NCBI GenBank assembly: GCA_013003335.1
Contig: JABDJT010000046.1
Span: forward strand, 1-24,271
DNA length: 24,271 nt
Direction: 5' to 3'
From: Verrucomicrobiales bacterium
GTDB lineage: Bacteria > Verrucomicrobiota > Verrucomicrobiia > Verrucomicrobiales > DEV007
Below, in pieces: positions 22,940 to 24,271 of the stretch. The position numbers and the translations under genes are program-made. The notes beneath the pieces are model-generated. The model was not told the origin of the DNA. It was given only the letters and a program-made list of their open reading frames with translations, and made no database searches. Each line of letters starts with the position of its first letter. Within the stretch, counting starts at the first letter, position 1.

Positions 22940-23014
22940 TGGCAAGCCGCCCCGGTGCTGCCCCGGGCCGTGACGGTTTTGGAGACCATCCCGCACAAGC
23001 TGGTGCTGCGACTT
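22940..23014 (-). tRNA. tRNA-Trp(CCA), altered elbow; first unit of the array
   Basis: Acceptor AAGTCGC/GCGGCTT all paired, G73 (typical of Trp), encoded CCA. D-arm with CAC/GTG around CAGCTT; anticodon arm ATGGT-CTCCAAA-ACCGT, anticodon CCA. T-arm CCCGG-GGCAGCA-CCGGG, the same T-loop as the Asp unit. It is the promoter-proximal unit; repeat R7 lies 57 bp upstream. Confidence 0.8.
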
Positions 23015-23070
23015 CCTTTCCAATTTTGAATCTCAGCAGCAATCCCGATTTCCCAGTTTTCACAATGACA

Positions 23071-23113
23071 CGATCCAACCCTGTTGGTTCATTGAACGAA
23101 CCCTGTTCACTCG
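23071..23113. repeat. interspersed repeat, cluster R7 (direct pair)
   Basis: CGATCCAACCCTGTTGGTTC (23071-23090) and CGAACCCTGTTCACTCG (23097-23113) in the same orientation. It borders the tRNA array on its 5' side, opposite to R6. Between it and tRNA-Trp I see no convincing promoter. Confidence 0.8.
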
Positions 23114-23190
23114 CAAATCATCCTTTTTGCCTCAGGAGACTAACCCTCATGTTTTTGTATTTTTGAGTCGGTTCGGGCAGGAAGCGCGAA

Positions 23191-23376
23191 ATGGAATTGG
23201 AATTTTCCGTGTTGTTCATCGATTTCCGGGCATACGGAGATTCTGCTGAATTTAAAAAGAACGAACACCGTTGCCTCATTTTCATGACACAGCCGCAGGA
23301 TTTCTCGACGGACGTTTCAGTGTTTTCGTTGCGGCACACCTCCCGGAAAGCCTGTTGGGGTTTTGATTTTGATTGA
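23191..23376 (+). CDS. doubtful small ORF, 61 residues
   Basis: A plus-strand ORF beginning MELEFSVLFIDFRAYGD, with AGGA nine bases before the ATG, the best Shine-Dalgarno-like site in this stretch. No domain, signal peptide or membrane segment. An opposing frame (23118-23339) is also open, and neither has clear coding bias. Listed because of its ribosome site and because the gene-poor 1.06 kb between tRNA-Trp and the right-hand gene has little else; it may well be chance. Confidence 0.22.
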   Translation: MELEFSVLFIDFRAYGDSAEFKKNEHRCLIFMTQPQDFSTDVSVFSLRHTSRKACWGFDFD

Positions 23377-23456
23377 TCAAATCTGTATTCATTTGAAGTA
23401 ACGTTTTCCGGAATAAATATAGGTATCCGGCGAGCAAAACTATAGTTTTACCCTGC

Positions 23457-23582
23457 TTGACCGGTGGTGATTCAGCACTATCTTTTCTCACTTGCGAAAG
23501 CGATAGGTCGAATCAACCCGATCCGTTGCTTCCTGGTTGAACCCGTTGCCGGTTGCCGCCGGCGACGGGTTCTCTCTTTTTT
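23457..23582 (+). ncRNA. candidate small RNA with own promoter and terminator
   Basis: TTGACC (23457-23462) and TATCTT (23479-23484), 16 bases apart, form a fair promoter with a start expected near 23491. A very strong terminator follows: arms 23539-23552 (GAACCCGTTGCCGG) and 23559-23572 (CCGGCGACGGGTTC), with one G-T pair, a 6-base loop and then TCTCTTTTTT. The predicted RNA is about 92 bases and has no open frame of note. A second stem (CTATC...GATAG, 23478-23506) overlaps the promoter and the first bases. The alternative is that the terminator merely ends transcription from further upstream. Confidence 0.35.
23539..23582 (+). terminator. strong intrinsic terminator
   Basis: Fourteen-base arms with one G-T wobble around TTGCCG, then TCTCTTTTTT on the plus strand. 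No confirmed plus-strand gene precedes it, which is the main reason for suspecting a small RNA or an active 23191 ORF. Confidence 0.85.
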
Positions 23583-23660
23583 AAGTTATCTTTCAAATTT
23601 CCCGGCTCAATTCTGCCGGATTATGTGGTTGGTTGAGTTCACTTTTCGGTGGTTGGTTAC

Positions 23661-23699
23661 AAAAATAAAAAGCCCCGCTTCCTTTCGGAGAGCGGGGTT
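23661..23699 (-). terminator. intrinsic terminator downstream of the 66-residue ORF
   Basis: On the minus strand AACCCCGCT pairs with AGCGGGGCT around a 10-base loop, followed by TTTTTATTTTTG. It lies about 30 bp past the stop of the 23731-23931 ORF and supports minus-strand transcription there. Confidence 0.85.
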
Positions 23700-23740
23700 C
23701 ACGTAAAACGAAACGTTTTTGTCGTTATTTTTACGTGAAC
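23697..23740. repeat. perfect 12-base inverted repeat overlapping the terminator stem
   Basis: GTTCACGTAAAA (23697-23708) and TTTTACGTGAAC (23729-23740) are exact complements with a 20-base spacer. The first arm shares three bases with the terminator stem at 23691-23699, and the second contains the last codons and the stop of the ORF ending at 23731. The two stems compete at their edge. Confidence 0.7.
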
Positions 23741-23931
23741 CACGCCCTCCCTTCTTCATCGTTGCCACCAAGATCCTTCTGCATGTCAAAAATACTTTCC
23801 TCCGCAGGGTAGGCGGCAAACAGCATGGCCGGGGCAAGGTTCGAGGCATGGAGGCCGACCGAACATTCGGCCGCCCAACGGGGCCACTGCGCCGTAGCTG
23901 ATTGAAAGATTCTGGATATGGGTAAGGACAT
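23731..23931 (-). CDS. hypothetical protein, 66 residues
   Basis: A small minus-strand ORF (MSLPISRIFQSATAQW, ending in FDMQKDLGGNDEEGRAWFT). It is soluble, with a hydrophobic middle (LAPAMLFAAYPAEE) and an acidic end; no known domain recognised. In its favour: GC-rich third positions through most of its length and a proper intrinsic terminator right behind it. Against it: no Shine-Dalgarno site, and an overlapping open frame (23607-23963). The 90 bp upstream are AT-rich and include the near-palindrome CTTTGT-AA-ACAAAG (23963-23976), which could be an operator or part of a promoter. Confidence 0.4.
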   Translation of the reverse strand: MSLPISRIFQSATAQWPRWAAECSVGLHASNLAPAMLFAAYPAEESIFDMQKDLGGNDEEGRAWFT

Positions 23932-24022
23932 TGTTTAAATTTTTTCCAAGGGACCGGTAACATGCTTTGTAAACAAAGTCAATTGATTGTTCAAAACTTT
24001 ATATAGAAAATAAACTAACCAC

Positions 24023-24052
24023 GAAAAAACCCGGAGACTTACGCCGCCGGGT
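24023..24052 (-). terminator. intrinsic terminator of the right-hand gene
   Basis: On the minus strand ACCCGG (24052-24047) pairs with CCGGGT (24034-24029), then TTTTTT. It lies 25 bp past the stop codon of the 24077 gene. Confidence 0.85.
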
Positions 24053-24076
24053 CTTCGGAATTGACTGAACTCAGAC

Positions 24077-24271
24077 TCAGCCTTTTTTCTTTTCTTTCGC
24101 GGGGGAAACAGAGTCAGCTTTGTTGTGCTCGTGCACAACAGTCAGCTTCGCGCCGTCCTTGGCGATGTCTTCAATCTTGGCTTCTTTGCCGTCGGCTCCG
24201 GTGACTTTCGTCGATGCCTGCAGCTTGATCGGCTTTTTCGCACCTTCCACAGTGAGTGCCTTCTTGTCGGC
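24077..24271 (-). CDS. 3' end of a Lys-rich, probably secreted small protein (partial)
   Basis: Sixty-four codons and a TGA; the gene continues beyond the right edge. The visible part reads VEGAKKPIKLQASTKVTGAD, then GKEAKIEDIAKDGAKLTVVHEHN, and ends in a Lys-rich tail (KADSVSPAKEKKKG). Short alternating strands with TKVTGADGKEAKIEDIAKDGAKLTV look like a small beta-barrel of the type seen in DUF5666-like or other periplasmic proteins, in which a value such as K or T is followed by a repeated GxxAxxxDI pattern. This is only a resemblance; the N-terminus, and so any signal peptide, is not in view. A clear terminator follows. Confidence 0.7.
   Translation of the reverse strand, partial: ADKKALTVEGAKKPIKLQASTKVTGADGKEAKIEDIAKDGAKLTVVHEHNKADSVSPAKEKKKG

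Noticed and set aside
20481..23014. Prophage as the source of the tRNA array
   Set aside because: tRNA arrays are common in phages, but no phage structural, replication or integrase gene is seen within the window.
1298..23113. CRISPR array
   Set aside because: The repeats are spread over 22 kb, are palindromic, and have spacers of only a few bases in each cluster; there are no cas genes.
23511..23550. Possible eighth repeat cluster (CGAATCAACCC and GAACCCGTTG)
   Set aside because: The core is broken (CCCGATCC instead of CCCTGTT) and the second half belongs to a terminator; mentioned only as a weak likeness.

Overview
The window looks like a chromosomal segment of a member of the Verrucomicrobiota. 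This is inferred from content (a secreted sulfatase of the planctomycete/verrucomicrobial type, a protein with an N-terminal KKETVRITL motif, a Pro/Ala-rich membrane-anchored protein, few Shine-Dalgarno sites, fairly high GC); there is no rRNA or marker tree here to prove it. Most genes lie on the minus strand.

Layout: 1-578 is the 5' part of gpmI (phosphoglycerate mutase). It is followed by a secreted LprI-like protein (618-1253), a secreted sulfatase (1346-3229), and a two-gene unit of a DUF6263-like secreted protein and a BtpA/SgcQ family protein (5008 down to 3302). A small plus-strand lipoprotein sits at 5125-5412. Positions 10885 down to 5425 form one tight envelope operon: TraB/GumN protein, four-helix membrane protein, a giant YdbH/AsmA-like bridge protein, and a lipoprotein that appears to be a natural fusion of the E. 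coli partners YnbE and YdbL. Positions 16863 down to 10980 form a tripartite efflux operon (TolC-like, HlyD/MacA-like, MacB-type ATPase, MacB-type permease), the first three genes overlapping by 1-4 bases. An M20 peptidase (17004-18161) is divergent from a Pro/Ala-rich single-pass protein (18290-19273). That gene is followed by a 26-residue microprotein resembling its C-terminal anchor, and then by a bidirectional terminator and a slipin (19472-20251).

The most unusual part is 20481-23014: a minus-strand array of about eleven recognisable tRNA genes plus degenerate tRNA-like units, with a solitary HNH nuclease. In the ones I could fold (Gln, Leu-anticodon, His, Asp, Lys, Phe, Met/CAT, Trp) the universal elbow is rewritten in a coordinated way. 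D-loop GG becomes AG, and T-loop residue U55 becomes G while C56 is kept, so G18-Psi55 appears replaced by A18-G55. Three others (Ile, Glu, Arg) keep the ordinary elbow in both loops.

A second theme is an interspersed repeat family built from near-palindromic units of about 20 bases (CGAAYCAAC, CCT, GTTGRTTCG). Seven clusters occur at 1298, 3257, 8622, 12351, 16957, 21319 and 23071. They sit at gene or operon borders, bracket the sulfatase gene, the efflux genes and the tRNA array, and in one case lie in frame inside the YdbH-like gene. The last 1.1 kb (23015-24076) is gene-poor, with terminators, one candidate small RNA and doubtful small ORFs, before the 3' end of a further minus-strand gene.
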